A DNA stretch of 64,000 bases from RHKX01 sp963820055. GTDB taxonomy: Bacteria; Actinomycetota; Thermoleophilia; Solirubrobacterales; 70-9. A program made the translations under genes and the position numbers. Below, in pieces: positions 52,117-61,405 of the stretch (position 1 is the first letter of the stretch; each line of letters begins with the position of its first letter). Location of the stretch: positions 434,001 to 498,000 of the forward strand of contig CAWFYJ010000005.1 in assembly GCA_963820055.1 (NCBI GenBank). Reading direction: 5' to 3'. The notes under the pieces were generated by a model. It saw only the letters and a list, made by a program, of their open reading frames with translations. It made no database searches and had not been told where the DNA came from.

Positions 52117-53018
52117 TCGCCGGGAGCGAGCTGCCGATCGATCGCCGCGAGCACCCGCTCGGCGGCCTCGCGATCGCCGATGCCGGTGCGATCGATCGAC
52201 TCGACGCCCTCCATCTTCCGCAGCCAGGTCATCTGCCGGCGCGCGTAGCGCCGGTGGGCGGCCTTCACGGCCCCGGCGTCGCCGCTGAGCAGCTCCTCGA
52301 ACCCGAGCGCTGAGGCGGCCGTTCTCGACGCTCCCGCCGCCCGGGCGGCCGCCGCCTCCTCGGCGGCGCCGGCGGCGATCATCTCGTCGACCCGGCTGTC
52401 GATACGGTCGGCCAGATCGTCGCGATCGACGACGATGCCGATCAACGCCGTCGGGTGGCGCAGGCTCGCAGTCCAGAGCTCACGGCTGCGCTCGGGCGGA
52501 TCGAGGCCGGATCGCTGCAGCTCGAGCGCCCTGGCGACGCGCTTGCGGTCGTTCGGGTGGATCAGCTCCCCGACGTCGGGATCGAGCTCGGCGTGCATGG
52601 CCGCCGGGCCGAGCTCGGCGACCTGAGCCTCGACCAGGTCGCGGATCTCCTTCTCCACGGGCGGTCTGAGGTCGAGATCGGCGAGGGCGGCACGCATGTA
52701 GAGGCCGGTCCCGCCGACGACGATCGGTGTCCGCCCCGCGGCCAGGAGCTCGTCGATCTCGGCCCGCGCGAGTTCGGCGAAGCGCCCGGCGCTGAACTCC
52801 TCGCCGACGTCGGCGATGCCGACGAGCCGATGCTCTAGCGCCTCCCTGTCGCCTGCGTCCGCGGCGCCGCTCAGGATCTCGAGCCCACGGTAGACCTGGA
52901 TTGCGTCGCAGGAGACCGCGACCGGATCCTCACCACGCTCGCGGAGCAGGGAGGCGAGCTCGATCGCCACCGCCGTCTTGCCGACGCCGGTCGGCCCGAA
53001 GATCGCGATCACCGGCAT
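52113..53018 (-). CDS. miaA: tRNA dimethylallyltransferase
   Basis: Adds the isopentenyl group to A37 of tRNAs reading UNN codons. 301 residues. The P-loop IFGPTGVGKTAVAIELA, the SCDAIQVYRGLEI block, VVGGTGLYMRAAL, HPNDRKRVARALEL and ALGFEELL-RRYARRQMTWLR segments are all standard. ATG at 53018 is 7 nt after the miaB stop, so both modify the same A37 position (miaB methylthiolates after miaA) and share an operon. Its 3' end overlaps the convergent clpP stop by 4 nt. Confidence 0.95.
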   Translation of the reverse strand: MPVIAIFGPTGVGKTAVAIELASLLRERGEDPVAVSCDAIQVYRGLEILSGAADAGDREALEHRLVGIADVGEEFSAGRFAELARAEIDELLAAGRTPIVVGGTGLYMRAALADLDLRPPVEKEIRDLVEAQVAELGPAAMHAELDPDVGELIHPNDRKRVARALELQRSGLDPPERSRELWTASLRHPTALIGIVVDRDDLADRIDSRVDEMIAAGAAEEAAAARAAGASRTAASALGFEELLSGDAGAVKAAHRRYARRQMTWLRKMEGVESIDRTGIGDREAAERVLAAIDRQLAPGD

Positions 53019-53025
53019 GGCGGCC

Positions 53026-54345
53026 TCAGCGGGCGCGCGAGAGCAGGACCTCGGACCCGAGCAGGGTCTGGGAGGTCGCCGAGCCGATCTCGACCTCGAC
53101 GATCTCGCCCGGTGCGGCCGTCCCCTCGAAGTTGACCGCCTTGTTGTGGCGGCTGCGGCCGCGCAGGCGGGTCGGATCGGTCCGGCTCGGCCCCTCGACG
53201 AGGACCTCGATCGACCGGCCGACGAAACGGCCCGCACGTTCCCGCGCCCGCCGCTGGACGACCTCGACCAGGCGCCCCATTCGTTCCTTCTTGACGGGAT
53301 GGGGAACCATGTCGCCCAGCTCGGCCGCCTCGGTGCCTCGGCGCGGGCTGAAGACGAACGTGAAGGCGCCGTCGTAGCCGACCTCTTCGACCACCTCGAG
53401 CGTCTCCTCGAAGTCCGCCTCGGTCTCGCCCGGGAAGCCGACGATGATGTCCGTCGTCAAGGCGACGTCGGGCAGGTGCTCGCGGATCAGGGCGACCCGG
53501 TCCATGTAGCGCTCGCGACCGTACGTCCGCCGCATCGCCTTGAGGATCCGGGTCGAACCGGACTGCAGCGGCAGGTGGATGTGCTCGCAGACGGCCTCAC
53601 ATTCGGCATGGGCGAGGATCACGTCCTCCTTCATGTCCTTCGGGTGCGGGCTCGTGTACCGGATCCGCTCGATCCCGTCGACGGCGTCGACCTCACGGAG
53701 CAGTTCGGCGAAGCTGCGCCGGTCGTCGCCGCGCAGGTCGCGGCCGTAGCTGTTGACGTTCTGGCCGAGAAGGGTGACCTCGCGGACGCCGTCGGCGGCG
53801 AGATCATGGATCTCGGCGAGCAGCTCGGGCGCCGGGCGGCTCGACTCCCGCCCCCGGGTCGAGGGGACGATGCAGTACGAGCAGGCGCAGTTGCAGCCCT
53901 GCGAGATCTGTACCCATGCCTGGAACGGCCGGCCGCGGCGGGACGGCAGATGCCCGGCGAAGTCCTCGAACTCGAAATACCCCTGCGCAGTCAGCGAATC
54001 ACTGGTCAGGAACTCGGCGAGCCGGTGGATCTGACCCGGCCCGAAGGCGACGTCGACGAACGGGAACCGCTCGAAGACCTCGTCCTTGACCGACTGCGCC
54101 CAGCAACCGCCGACTCCGACGACGACATCGGATTGCTCTCCCTTCAGGCGCTTCGCCTCGCCGAGGTGGGCGAGGAAGCGGCTGTCGGCCGACTCACGGA
54201 TCGAGCAGGTGTTGAAGAGGATCAGGTCCGCCTCGTCGCGGCTCGCGGCCTCGGCGTATCCGAGCGAGGCGAGCATGCCCTTCATCCGCTCGGAGTCGTG
54301 CTCGTTCATCTGGCACCCGAACGTCGTGACATGGAAGCGCTTCAT
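53026..54345 (-). CDS. miaB: tRNA-2-methylthio-N6-dimethylallyladenosine synthase
   Basis: Radical-SAM methylthiotransferase acting after MiaA on A37. 439 residues. The UPF0004 domain has three cysteines (TFGCQMN, FNTCSIRE, VGGCWAQS) for one [4Fe-4S] cluster; the radical-SAM motif is CNCACSYCIVP (CxxxCxxC); a C-terminal TRAM-like domain follows. It lies directly upstream of miaA. Confidence 0.96.
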   Translation of the reverse strand: MKRFHVTTFGCQMNEHDSERMKGMLASLGYAEAASRDEADLILFNTCSIRESADSRFLAHLGEAKRLKGEQSDVVVGVGGCWAQSVKDEVFERFPFVDVAFGPGQIHRLAEFLTSDSLTAQGYFEFEDFAGHLPSRRGRPFQAWVQISQGCNCACSYCIVPSTRGRESSRPAPELLAEIHDLAADGVREVTLLGQNVNSYGRDLRGDDRRSFAELLREVDAVDGIERIRYTSPHPKDMKEDVILAHAECEAVCEHIHLPLQSGSTRILKAMRRTYGRERYMDRVALIREHLPDVALTTDIIVGFPGETEADFEETLEVVEEVGYDGAFTFVFSPRRGTEAAELGDMVPHPVKKERMGRLVEVVQRRARERAGRFVGRSIEVLVEGPSRTDPTRLRGRSRHNKAVNFEGTAAPGEIVEVEIGSATSQTLLGSEVLLSRAR

Positions 54346-54376
54346 CGCGCCCTCAGGGTAGCTGCCGCTTTTGAGG

Positions 54377-55006
54377 TCAGCCCTTGGAGTGCGACTGCTC
54401 GTAGAGGAACTGCGCCAGAGCGTCGAGTTCCTCGGGGCTGAGCTGCTGACCGTAGGTCGTGGGCATCGTTCCTCCCGGGTAGCCCTTCGCGATCTCCTTC
54501 TCGGGATCGACGATCATCTCCTTGATGGCCGCTTGGTCGTCCTCGGTCAACGCGGTGTCGAGGACGGGGCCGATCGATCCCTGGGCGTCGGCGCCGAGCG
54601 AAGCGACCGTGTGGCAGCTGCCGCAGCCGGTCGATACGAAGACCTGGCTGCCGTCGATCGAGCTCGACGAACCCGTGCTGGCACTGCCGCCGCGCGAGCC
54701 GTGCTGGCCGCCGCTGTCGGCGGGCGTGACCTCACCGGTGTCGCCGGTGTCCTGGTTGATCGTGTTCTCGGCGCCGGATGCGGCATCGGCCTCTGCGTTG
54801 GCCTCCCCGAGACGCTGCGTCTGCTCGTGCTGCGCCAGCTCGACCGCTCCGACGGCTGTGGTGGCGACCAGCAGGAAGACGACGACCATGCCGACCGTCA
54901 GGAACCGCCCGGAGGGGAACTTGTCGCTCCGCATCCCGATCAGCGAGAGGATCAGGGCGACCACGATGAGGGCGCCACCGGCTATGTAAAAGAGGGTTTC
55001 GTCCAT
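54377..55006 (-). CDS. Membrane-anchored c-type cytochrome
   Basis: A 209-residue protein with two N-terminal hydrophobic helices (residues ~5-24 and ~36-56), a long acidic Gly/Ser linker and a single c-type haem domain at the C-terminus. The haem motif CGSCH is in STGCGSCHTVASLG, and the axial Met is likely in GGTMPTTYGQQLS, followed by LSPEELDALAQFLYEQ. It is an electron carrier at the outer face of the membrane. The CcdA and thioredoxin-TPR genes at 30-32 kb would serve its maturation. TAGGAT lies 9 nt before the ATG. Confidence 0.85.
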   Translation of the reverse strand: MDETLFYIAGGALIVVALILSLIGMRSDKFPSGRFLTVGMVVVFLLVATTAVGAVELAQHEQTQRLGEANAEADAASGAENTINQDTGDTGEVTPADSGGQHGSRGGSASTGSSSSIDGSQVFVSTGCGSCHTVASLGADAQGSIGPVLDTALTEDDQAAIKEMIVDPEKEIAKGYPGGTMPTTYGQQLSPEELDALAQFLYEQSHSKG

Positions 55007-55051
55007 GCAGAAGCGATCCTATCGATCAGCCCGACGGCGATGCCTGCGCGA

Positions 55052-56503
55052 CTACTCGGCGAAGGCGGTCGAGCGGCTCTCGCGAACCACGGTGATCTTG
55101 ATCCGGCCCGGGTAGTCGAGCTCCTTCTCGACGGCCTTCGCGGCCCGTCGGGCGATGACCGCGGCCTCCTCGTCGTCGACCTGGCCGGGATCGACCACAA
55201 GCCTGACCTCGCGTCCGGCGCGGACGGCGTAGACCTTCTCGACGCCCGGATGGCGCCCGGCGACCTCCTCGAGATCGCGTAGGCGGGTGACGTAGTGCTC
55301 GAGGGCTTCGCCGCGGGCGCCGGGCCGGGCGCCGGAGACGGCGTCGGCGATCTGGACGATCACAGCCTCGACGGTCTTCGGCGGGACCTCGTTGTGGTGG
55401 GCCTCGATCGCGTGGGCGACGGCCTCGGTCTCGCCCTTGCGGCGGGCCATCGAGGCGCCGACCTGCGCGTGGGAGCCCTCGACCTCGTGGCTGACCGCCT
55501 TGCCGAGGTCGTGGAGGAGGGTCGCCCGCCGGGCCGTCTCGACGGAGACGCCGAGCTCGGCGGCGATCGATCCGGCGATCTTCGACGACTCGACGAGGTG
55601 GTCGAGCACGTTCTGCCCGTAGGACGTCCGGAACCGCAGCCGCCCGAGGACCTCGAGCAGCTCCGGGTCGATCCCGTGCACGCCGGCCTCGAGCTCCGCC
55701 CTCTCCCCCTCGGCCTTCATCGTCGCCTCGACCTCAGCCTTGGCCTTCTCGTAGGTCTCCTCGATCGTCGCCGGCTGGATCCGGCCGTCGGCGATCAGGC
55801 GCTCGAGCATCAGCCGCGCGACCTCGCGGCGGACGCCGTCGAAGCTCGACACGACGACCGCGTTCGGGGTCTCGTCGATGATCACGTCGACGCCGGTGAG
55901 CGACTCGATCGCGCGGATGTTGCGGCCCTCGCGGCCGATGATCCGGCCCTTCATCTCCTCGCTCGGGAGTTCGATCAGGCGGGTGGTCGTCTCGCTCGCG
56001 TGGGTGCCGGCGAGGCGCCCCATCGCGATCGAGAGGATGTTGCGGGCGCGGCGGTCGGCGTCGCGCTTCGTCTCCTCCTCGATCTGCAGCAGTACGCGGC
56101 CCGCCTGCCGCCTCGCGTCGTGCTCGACGTCGGCGATCAGCATCTGCTTCGCCTGGTTGGCCGTGAGGCCGCTGAGCCGCTCGAGCTCCTTGCGCTGGAC
56201 CTGCTTCTGCCGCTTCAGCTCTTCGGCCTGGGTGTCGAGGTTGCGTTCCCGGTCGGCAAGCGCCCGCTCGCGACGCTCGATGTCGGCGAGCTTCAGCCGG
56301 GCGGCCTCGGCGTCGTGCAGGGCGCGCTCCTGGAGCCGGGCGATCTCCTCGCGGCGGGCGCGGAGATCGGTCGCATCCCCCTCCCCCGCTCCGTCCACCT
56401 GCGGCGGCCCGGCATCCATCGGCGGCACCGGGCCGGCCGCCGAAAGTGGCGGATTTGCCGGGCGTTCCCGGCTCGCGATCTTTCTCCTACCCCGCCGTTC
56501 CAT
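55052..56503 (-). CDS. rny: Ribonuclease Y lacking the N-terminal membrane anchor
   Basis: Endoribonuclease initiating mRNA decay. It has 483 residues. After a polar N-terminus come a long coiled coil (residues ~45-165), a KH domain (MKGRIIGREGRNIRAIESL) and an HD domain (TLLHDLGKAVSHEVEGSHAQ followed by HHNEVPPKTVEAVI). Canonical Rny has a transmembrane helix at residues 1-25; here the N-terminus is Arg/Pro-rich (RRGRRKIASRERPANPP) with no hydrophobic stretch, so it appears cytosolic. Start ATG at 56503 with TACCAT 10 nt upstream; a later ATG at residue 29 would not restore a helix. It is upstream of the miaB block, in the same order as in many actinobacteria. Confidence 0.9.
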   Translation of the reverse strand: MERRGRRKIASRERPANPPLSAAGPVPPMDAGPPQVDGAGEGDATDLRARREEIARLQERALHDAEAARLKLADIERRERALADRERNLDTQAEELKRQKQVQRKELERLSGLTANQAKQMLIADVEHDARRQAGRVLLQIEEETKRDADRRARNILSIAMGRLAGTHASETTTRLIELPSEEMKGRIIGREGRNIRAIESLTGVDVIIDETPNAVVVSSFDGVRREVARLMLERLIADGRIQPATIEETYEKAKAEVEATMKAEGERAELEAGVHGIDPELLEVLGRLRFRTSYGQNVLDHLVESSKIAGSIAAELGVSVETARRATLLHDLGKAVSHEVEGSHAQVGASMARRKGETEAVAHAIEAHHNEVPPKTVEAVIVQIADAVSGARPGARGEALEHYVTRLRDLEEVAGRHPGVEKVYAVRAGREVRLVVDPGQVDDEEAAVIARRAAKAVEKELDYPGRIKITVVRESRSTAFAE

Positions 56504-56546
56504 CTCCGAGACGATGGTAGTGCGTCCGCGAAACCGCGGATCGTGG

Positions 56547-57023
56547 CTAGGCGGCGCGCGAACGGTCGCCGTCGGCCAGGCGAACCGCCTCGTAGGCCAA
56601 TTCGTACTCGTAGCCCCGTCTGGTCAGGTGCGCGAGAGCCCGCGCCCGTCCCCGCTCGTCGCCGAGGTCCTCGCCCTTGCGGCGGACGATCTCGACCGCC
56701 CGCTCCAGCTCCTGCTCACGCGGCTCGCCCGCGGCGCGCTCTGCCAGTCCGGCGCCGATCCCCCGGTCGGTCAGGGCCGTCGCGATCCGGTGAGCACCCC
56801 AGCCGGAGAGGTCCCGCTTGTCGGCGGCGTAGGCGTGCGCGAAGCGCTCGTCGTCCAGCTCGCCGATCTCGACCAGCTCCGCGACCACGTCGTCGGCCGT
56901 CTCCTCGCGAATGCCGCGCTCGATCAGCCAGGCGTGCAGCTCAGCCGACGAGCGCTCGCGCCGCCGCAGGGCCCCGAGCGCCTTGCTCAGGGCCTCCTGC
57001 GACTCGCGATCCTCGAACTCCAC
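56547..57023 (-). CDS. recX: Regulatory protein RecX
   Basis: Modulates RecA filament activity. 158 residues of tandem three-helix repeats: ALRRRERSSAELHAWLIERG, VVAELVEIGELDDERFAHAY, DRGIGAGLAERAAG and ARALAHLTRRGYEYELAYEA. Length and position next to recA are typical. ATG at 57023, 19 nt after the recA stop, in one operon. Confidence 0.92.
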   Translation of the reverse strand: MEFEDRESQEALSKALGALRRRERSSAELHAWLIERGIREETADDVVAELVEIGELDDERFAHAYAADKRDLSGWGAHRIATALTDRGIGAGLAERAAGEPREQELERAVEIVRRKGEDLGDERGRARALAHLTRRGYEYELAYEAVRLADGDRSRAA

Positions 57024-57042
57024 GTCCTGGACGGCCCCGCGG

Positions 57043-58146
57043 CTAGGCGGCTTCGGTCTCCTCCGGCCCCGCGGCGATCTCGTGCGGCGGCGTCCGGCTC
57101 GGGCCGGGGGCCCGCTCGACGCCGACCGCGGCGTAGATCTTGCCCTCGATCTCGTCCGCCAGGTCGGGGTTCTCGGAGAGGAACTGCTTCGAGTTGTTCC
57201 GCCCTTGGCCGAGGCGCGTCTCCCCGTAGGAGAAGAACGAGCCCGACTTGGTGACGATGTCGTGGTCGACGCCGAGGTCGAGCAGGCAGCTCTCGTTCGA
57301 GATGCCCTGGCCGTACTCGACGTCGAACTCGGCCTGCTTGAACGGTGCCGCGACCTTGTTCTTGACGACCTTGACGCGAACCCGGTTGCCGACCGCCTCG
57401 GTTCCCTCCTTGAGGGTCTCGATGCGGCGCAGGTCGAGGCGCTGGGACGAGTAGAACTTCAGCGCCCGCCCGCCCGGCTGCGTCTCCGGGCTGCCGAAGC
57501 TGACCCCGATCTTCTCGCGGATCTGGTTCGTGAACAGGCATACGGTCTTGGCGCGGTTGAGATTGCCGGCGAGCTTCCGCAGCGCTTGCGACATCAGCCG
57601 GGCCTGAAGGCCGACCTGGACCTCGCCCATCTGCCCTTCGAGCTCGACCCGCGGCGTCAGTGCCGCCACGGAGTCGACGGCGACGAGGTCGACCGCTCCG
57701 GAGCGGGTCAGGACGTCGACGATCTCGAGCGCCTGCTCGCCGTAGTCGGGCTGGGAGATCAGCAGTTCGTCCGTGTCGACGCCGATCCGCCGTGCGTAGA
57801 CGGGGTCGATCGAGTGCTCGGCATCGACGAACGCACAGACGCCGCCGCGGGCCTGAGCCTGGGCGATGATGTGGTAGACGAGCGTCGTCTTGCCCGATGA
57901 CTCGGGACCGAAGATTTCGACGATTCGGCCCTTCGGTACGCCGCCGACCCCGAGTGCGAGGTCGAGCGAGAGCGCCCCGGTGGGGATCGTCTCGACGTCC
58001 ATCACGGTCTTGCTGCCGAGCTTCATGACCGATCCGGCGCCGAACTCGCGCTCGATCTGGGTCACGGCCGCCTTCAGGGCCGCGTCCTTGGCCTTTGCGT
58101 CCTTCGAACCGGCCTCGATCGGCGTCGGCTTGTTTCCTGCTGCCAT
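57043..58146 (-). CDS. recA: Recombinase RecA
   Basis: ATP-dependent strand exchange and LexA co-protease. 367 residues. Walker A is FGPESSGKTTLVYH, then FVDAEHSIDPVYARRIGVD, the L1/L2 loops VELEGQMGEVQVGLQARLMS and CLFTNQIREKIGVSFGSPET, and FYSSQRLDLRRIETLKEG. ATG with AGGAG 7 nt upstream. The C-terminal extension (GPSRTPPHEIAAGPEETEAA) is acidic, as usual. A LexA-like box lies ~107 nt upstream and recX follows. Confidence 0.98.
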   Translation of the reverse strand: MAAGNKPTPIEAGSKDAKAKDAALKAAVTQIEREFGAGSVMKLGSKTVMDVETIPTGALSLDLALGVGGVPKGRIVEIFGPESSGKTTLVYHIIAQAQARGGVCAFVDAEHSIDPVYARRIGVDTDELLISQPDYGEQALEIVDVLTRSGAVDLVAVDSVAALTPRVELEGQMGEVQVGLQARLMSQALRKLAGNLNRAKTVCLFTNQIREKIGVSFGSPETQPGGRALKFYSSQRLDLRRIETLKEGTEAVGNRVRVKVVKNKVAAPFKQAEFDVEYGQGISNESCLLDLGVDHDIVTKSGSFFSYGETRLGQGRNNSKQFLSENPDLADEIEGKIYAAVGVERAPGPSRTPPHEIAAGPEETEAA

Positions 58147-58252
58147 CTCAAATCTCCTAATCCGCCGCCACGGCGGCAGTCGAATCGGCCGGGGTGCCGT
58201 GGGAAATCCCCTGAACCGGAGGGCACAAAGCTAGAGCGAGCCCCGGACGGAC

Positions 58253-58266
58253 CGAACGTATGTTGG
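58253..58266 (-). promoter_or_regulatory. LexA (SOS) box upstream of recA
   Basis: CCAACATACGTTCG on the minus strand fits CGAAC-N4-GTTCG with one mismatch (9 of 10 fixed positions). It overlaps a weak -35-like TTCGGT that is 17 bp from TAGCTT (58229-58234). This is the expected site for LexA repression of recA. Confidence 0.6.
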
Positions 58267-58368
58267 GTGCCGGCCGGAAACGCCCATCGAACCTAGGGCC
58301 GTGCTGCGCACCGATGGCGCCGCGACCGTGCCGATCCACGCTCGCGGCGGTCAATAGTGTGTGCCGCG

Positions 58369-59293
58369 ATGACCGCGCCGAGGCCGATGCCGGAGATCGA
58401 TGGCGTCAGTCATCAGTTCCACGACGTCGGCGGCCTTCGCATGCACGTCGCCGTCGCCGGGCCTCGCGGCGCCGAGCCGCTCGTCCTCCTCCACGGCTGG
58501 CCCCAGCACTGGTACGCCTGGCGGCGCCTGATCGGCCCGCTCAGCGAGCACTACCGGGTGATCTGCCCCGACCTCCGCGGCTTCGGCTGGACCGACGCCC
58601 CGTCCGGCGACTACCTGAAGTTGCAGCTCGCCGCCGACGTGATCGGCCTCCTCGACGTCCTCGGCCTCGAGCGGGTCCGGCTCGCCGGCCACGACTGGGG
58701 CGGCTTCGTCGGCTTCCTGCTCTGCATCGATCACCCGGAGCGTTTCTCGCACTTCGCCGCCGCAGGGATCAGCCACCCGTGGGTCGAGCGTGAGACCGGC
58801 TTCGCCGCGACCCTCAAGCAGCTCCGCCGGGTCGCCTACATGGGCCTGATCGCCTCTCCCCTCCTCGGCCGCCAGGTCGTCCAGCGCGTGCCGGCGTTCA
58901 CCCGCACGGTCTTCAAGGCGAGCGCGATGGATCCCGGCCGTACCTGGACCGACGCCGAGCTCGAGACCTACGTGGCGCAGTGGAGCGAGCCGGACCGCGC
59001 CGCCGCCTCCGTCGCCGTCTACCGGTCGTTTCTCACCCGCGAGCTGCGCGAGGTCGCCTCGGGGTCGTTCGACTCGAAGACGATGCCGACCCCATGCGTG
59101 CAGTTCGTCGGCGTCGCCGACCCGGTCATTCGGCCCGACGACCAGGGCGGCGCCGAGAACAACGCTCCCGGACTCCGCCTCCAGGTCGTCCCGAGATGCC
59201 GGGCACTGGCTCCCCGAGGAGGCTCCCGACGCTCTGATCGGACCGATGCTCGAGCTCTACGCGGGCCCCGGAGCGCCGACCTCAGACGGGTAG
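58369..59293 (+). CDS. Alpha/beta hydrolase, epoxide-hydrolase-like, one frameshift near the 3' end
   Basis: A ~307-residue hydrolase. The oxyanion/His-Gly motif is LLHGWPQHWYAWRRLI, the nucleophile is Asp in LAGHDWGGFVGFLL, and the terminal catalytic His is in GHWLPEEAP. An Asp nucleophile with HGWPQ places it with epoxide hydrolases and haloalkane dehalogenases. The frame breaks at about 59200: removing one C from CCC restores QVVRDAGHWLPEEAPDALIG. ATG 58369 lies 8 nt after a TAGTGT box. Ends overlap cinA by 12 nt, convergently. Substrate is unknown. Confidence 0.85.
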
Positions 59294-60559
59294 GTCCTCG
59301 CCGATCAGCAGCCGGCGGATCATGTGCATGGCGACGCTCGCGGAGCGGTCGCGGACGTCGTCGCGGGTCCCGGGTAGCTTCGGGTCGCGAGCGAGGACGT
59401 TCCCGCCGGCATCGACGACGCAGATGCAGACGTAGCCGACCGGCTTCTCCTCGGTTCCGCCGCCGGGCCCGGCGACACCGGTGATCCCGACGCCGACGTC
59501 CGCCCCGAACCGCTCGCAGGCGCCACGGGCCATCGCCTCGGCGACCGGCGGTGAAACCGCGCCGTCGGCGGCGATCAGCTCGGCGGGGACGCCGAGCAGT
59601 TCGGTCTTGGCGGCATCGGCGTAGGCGACGACGCCGCCGTTGAAGTAGGCGGAGGCGCCGGGGAGGTCGGTCAGGCGGGCGGCGAGCAGGCCCCCGGTGC
59701 AGGACTCGGCGACGGCGATCGTCCGTCCCGCCAGCAGGCCCGCGACGAGCTCGTCGATGCTCTCGCCGCGCTCGGTGTAGATGAACCCGCCGTGGCGCTC
59801 GCGGATCGCCGCGAACAGCGCGTCGCGGAGCTCGAGGTCGGTCTCGCGGTAGCGGACGTCGATCTCCAGCTCGGCGCCGCGGCGCAGGCAGGTCGTGATC
59901 TCGAGCGGCGCCAGGTCGATGTCCCGCTCGATCTCGCGCAGCGTCTTCGCGAGCGTCGACTCGGGGATTCCGAACATCTTCATCGTCTCGGTCGCGTAGC
60001 TGTCGGCCCTGCCGAGCACCTCGGCGACGGGTCCGGCGGCGACCGCGGCGGGCCACATCGCCTGCAGCTCCCGCGGCGGGCCGGGCAGGACGATCACGAC
60101 CGGGCCCGAGGCCTCGACGACGAGGCCGGGTGCCGTGCCCGCGGGATCGAGCGCGATCGAACCCTCCGGGACCATCGCCTGCTTGCGGGTGCCGTCGCGA
60201 AGGCCCTCCGGGTCGAACTTCATGCGCCGGGCGAAGCCGGCGACGATTTCGGAGATCCGCTTCTCCATCGCCTCGTCGAGGACCATCTCGCGCTCCGCGA
60301 AGGCGGCGACGATCTCGGCCGTGAGGTCGTCGGCGGTCGGGCCGAGGCCGCCGGTGGTGACGATCAGGTCGACGTCGGCGGTGCGCAGGAACTCGAGAGC
60401 GCCGCGGAGGTCCCCGGGACGATCGCCGACGCAGACGATGTGGGCGACCTCGCAGCCGAGCTCACCGAGCCGCTCGGAGACCCAGGGGCCGTTGCGGTCG
60501 GTGACGCGCCCGGTCAGCACCTCGGTGCCAGTGACGACTATTCCCGCCCTGATGCTCAC
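59282..60559 (-). CDS. cinA: CinA family protein (nicotinamide-nucleotide amidase/ADP-ribose pyrophosphatase)
   Basis: A 425-residue two-domain protein. The N-terminal MoaB/COG1058 domain has GTEVLTGRVTDRNGPWVSER and TTGGLGPTADDLTAEIV; the C-terminal CinA domain has AVAESCTGGLLAARLTDLPG and GITGVAGPGGGTEEKPVG. CinA recycles pyridine nucleotides and is tied to competence, next to recA in many species. ATG at 60559 overlaps the RodZ-like stop by 4 nt. Confidence 0.94.
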   Translation of the reverse strand: MSIRAGIVVTGTEVLTGRVTDRNGPWVSERLGELGCEVAHIVCVGDRPGDLRGALEFLRTADVDLIVTTGGLGPTADDLTAEIVAAFAEREMVLDEAMEKRISEIVAGFARRMKFDPEGLRDGTRKQAMVPEGSIALDPAGTAPGLVVEASGPVVIVLPGPPRELQAMWPAAVAAGPVAEVLGRADSYATETMKMFGIPESTLAKTLREIERDIDLAPLEITTCLRRGAELEIDVRYRETDLELRDALFAAIRERHGGFIYTERGESIDELVAGLLAGRTIAVAESCTGGLLAARLTDLPGASAYFNGGVVAYADAAKTELLGVPAELIAADGAVSPPVAEAMARGACERFGADVGVGITGVAGPGGGTEEKPVGYVCICVVDAGGNVLARDPKLPGTRDDVRDRSASVAMHMIRRLLIGEDLPV

Positions 60560-61344
60560 GGGCAGTCCGGTCCGGCGTAGTCGATCTCCTCGATTCCTCT
60601 CTGGTCGGCCTCGTAGCTGGCGTCTCCCCCTGCTTCGAGCTTCTGCTCGTCACCGCCGGCATTCAGTTTGACGGAGCCACCCCCGATGAGGTCGACCCGG
60701 TAGCTCTTCTCACCGCTGAACTTCTCCGCGGCCCCGACCGCGAGCACCTGGGAATCGACGAGCGCCTCACCGCCGCCGACGAGGCAGATCCGCGTCGTCG
60801 TCAGGGGCTCGATTCTGATGTCGATCGGCTCCTTGCCCCCGCTGCCCGACTTGCCGCCGGACTTGCCGGACTTGCCGTCTTTCCCCTTCGACTTCGCGAC
60901 CGGCTTGACCTTCGGGGCCGGATCATCGCCCCCGGACGTCAGCCCGATGACTGCGAGGATCGCGAGCAGGACGACCACGCCGATCCCGATTCCGGCGATC
61001 CAGCCGTTCCGCGACGGCGGCCTCGATCCCTGAGGGCGGCGGTTGCGGAGGACGGGTTCGGCCGGGGACGCGACCGCGGCGGCCGGCTCCTCCCAGCTGC
61101 GCCGGTAGCGGTCCGCAAGCGCTTCGCCGTCGAGACCGAGGATCTGGCCGTAGGTGCGGAGGAAGCCGCGGACGTAGGCGGGCGCCGGCAGGACCTCCCA
61201 GTCCTCGGCCTCGAGGGCGCGGAGATAGCGCGTGCGGATCTTCGTGCGCTCCTCCGCCTCCTTGATGTCCATGCCGAGGCGGCGGCGGGCGTCCTTGAGG
61301 GTCGCGCCGATGCCCGGTCCCTGGGTCTGGTCGTAGCGGCTCAT
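60556..61344 (-). CDS. RodZ-like HTH membrane protein (helix-turn-helix plus DUF4115)
   Basis: A 262-residue single-pass protein. The N-terminal XRE-type HTH is IGATLKDARRRLGMDIKEAE followed by PAYVRGFLRTYGQILGLDGE (HTH_25). A basic Pro/Arg stretch and one membrane helix (WIAGIGIGVVVLLAILAVIGL) lead to a Lys/Gly/Ser linker and an extracytoplasmic DUF4115-type beta domain. RodZ links MreB to cell-wall synthesis in rods; no MreB gene is in the window. Operonic with cinA, downstream of ftsK. Confidence 0.85.
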   Translation of the reverse strand: MSRYDQTQGPGIGATLKDARRRLGMDIKEAEERTKIRTRYLRALEAEDWEVLPAPAYVRGFLRTYGQILGLDGEALADRYRRSWEEPAAAVASPAEPVLRNRRPQGSRPPSRNGWIAGIGIGVVVLLAILAVIGLTSGGDDPAPKVKPVAKSKGKDGKSGKSGGKSGSGGKEPIDIRIEPLTTTRICLVGGGEALVDSQVLAVGAAEKFSGEKSYRVDLIGGGSVKLNAGGDEQKLEAGGDASYEADQRGIEEIDYAGPDCP

Positions 61345-61405
61345 CGGCGACGCAGTATTGCGAGGTCCGGGAGGCGGGACGGTGCGGCCTGGCGGCCCGG
61401 TCGCG

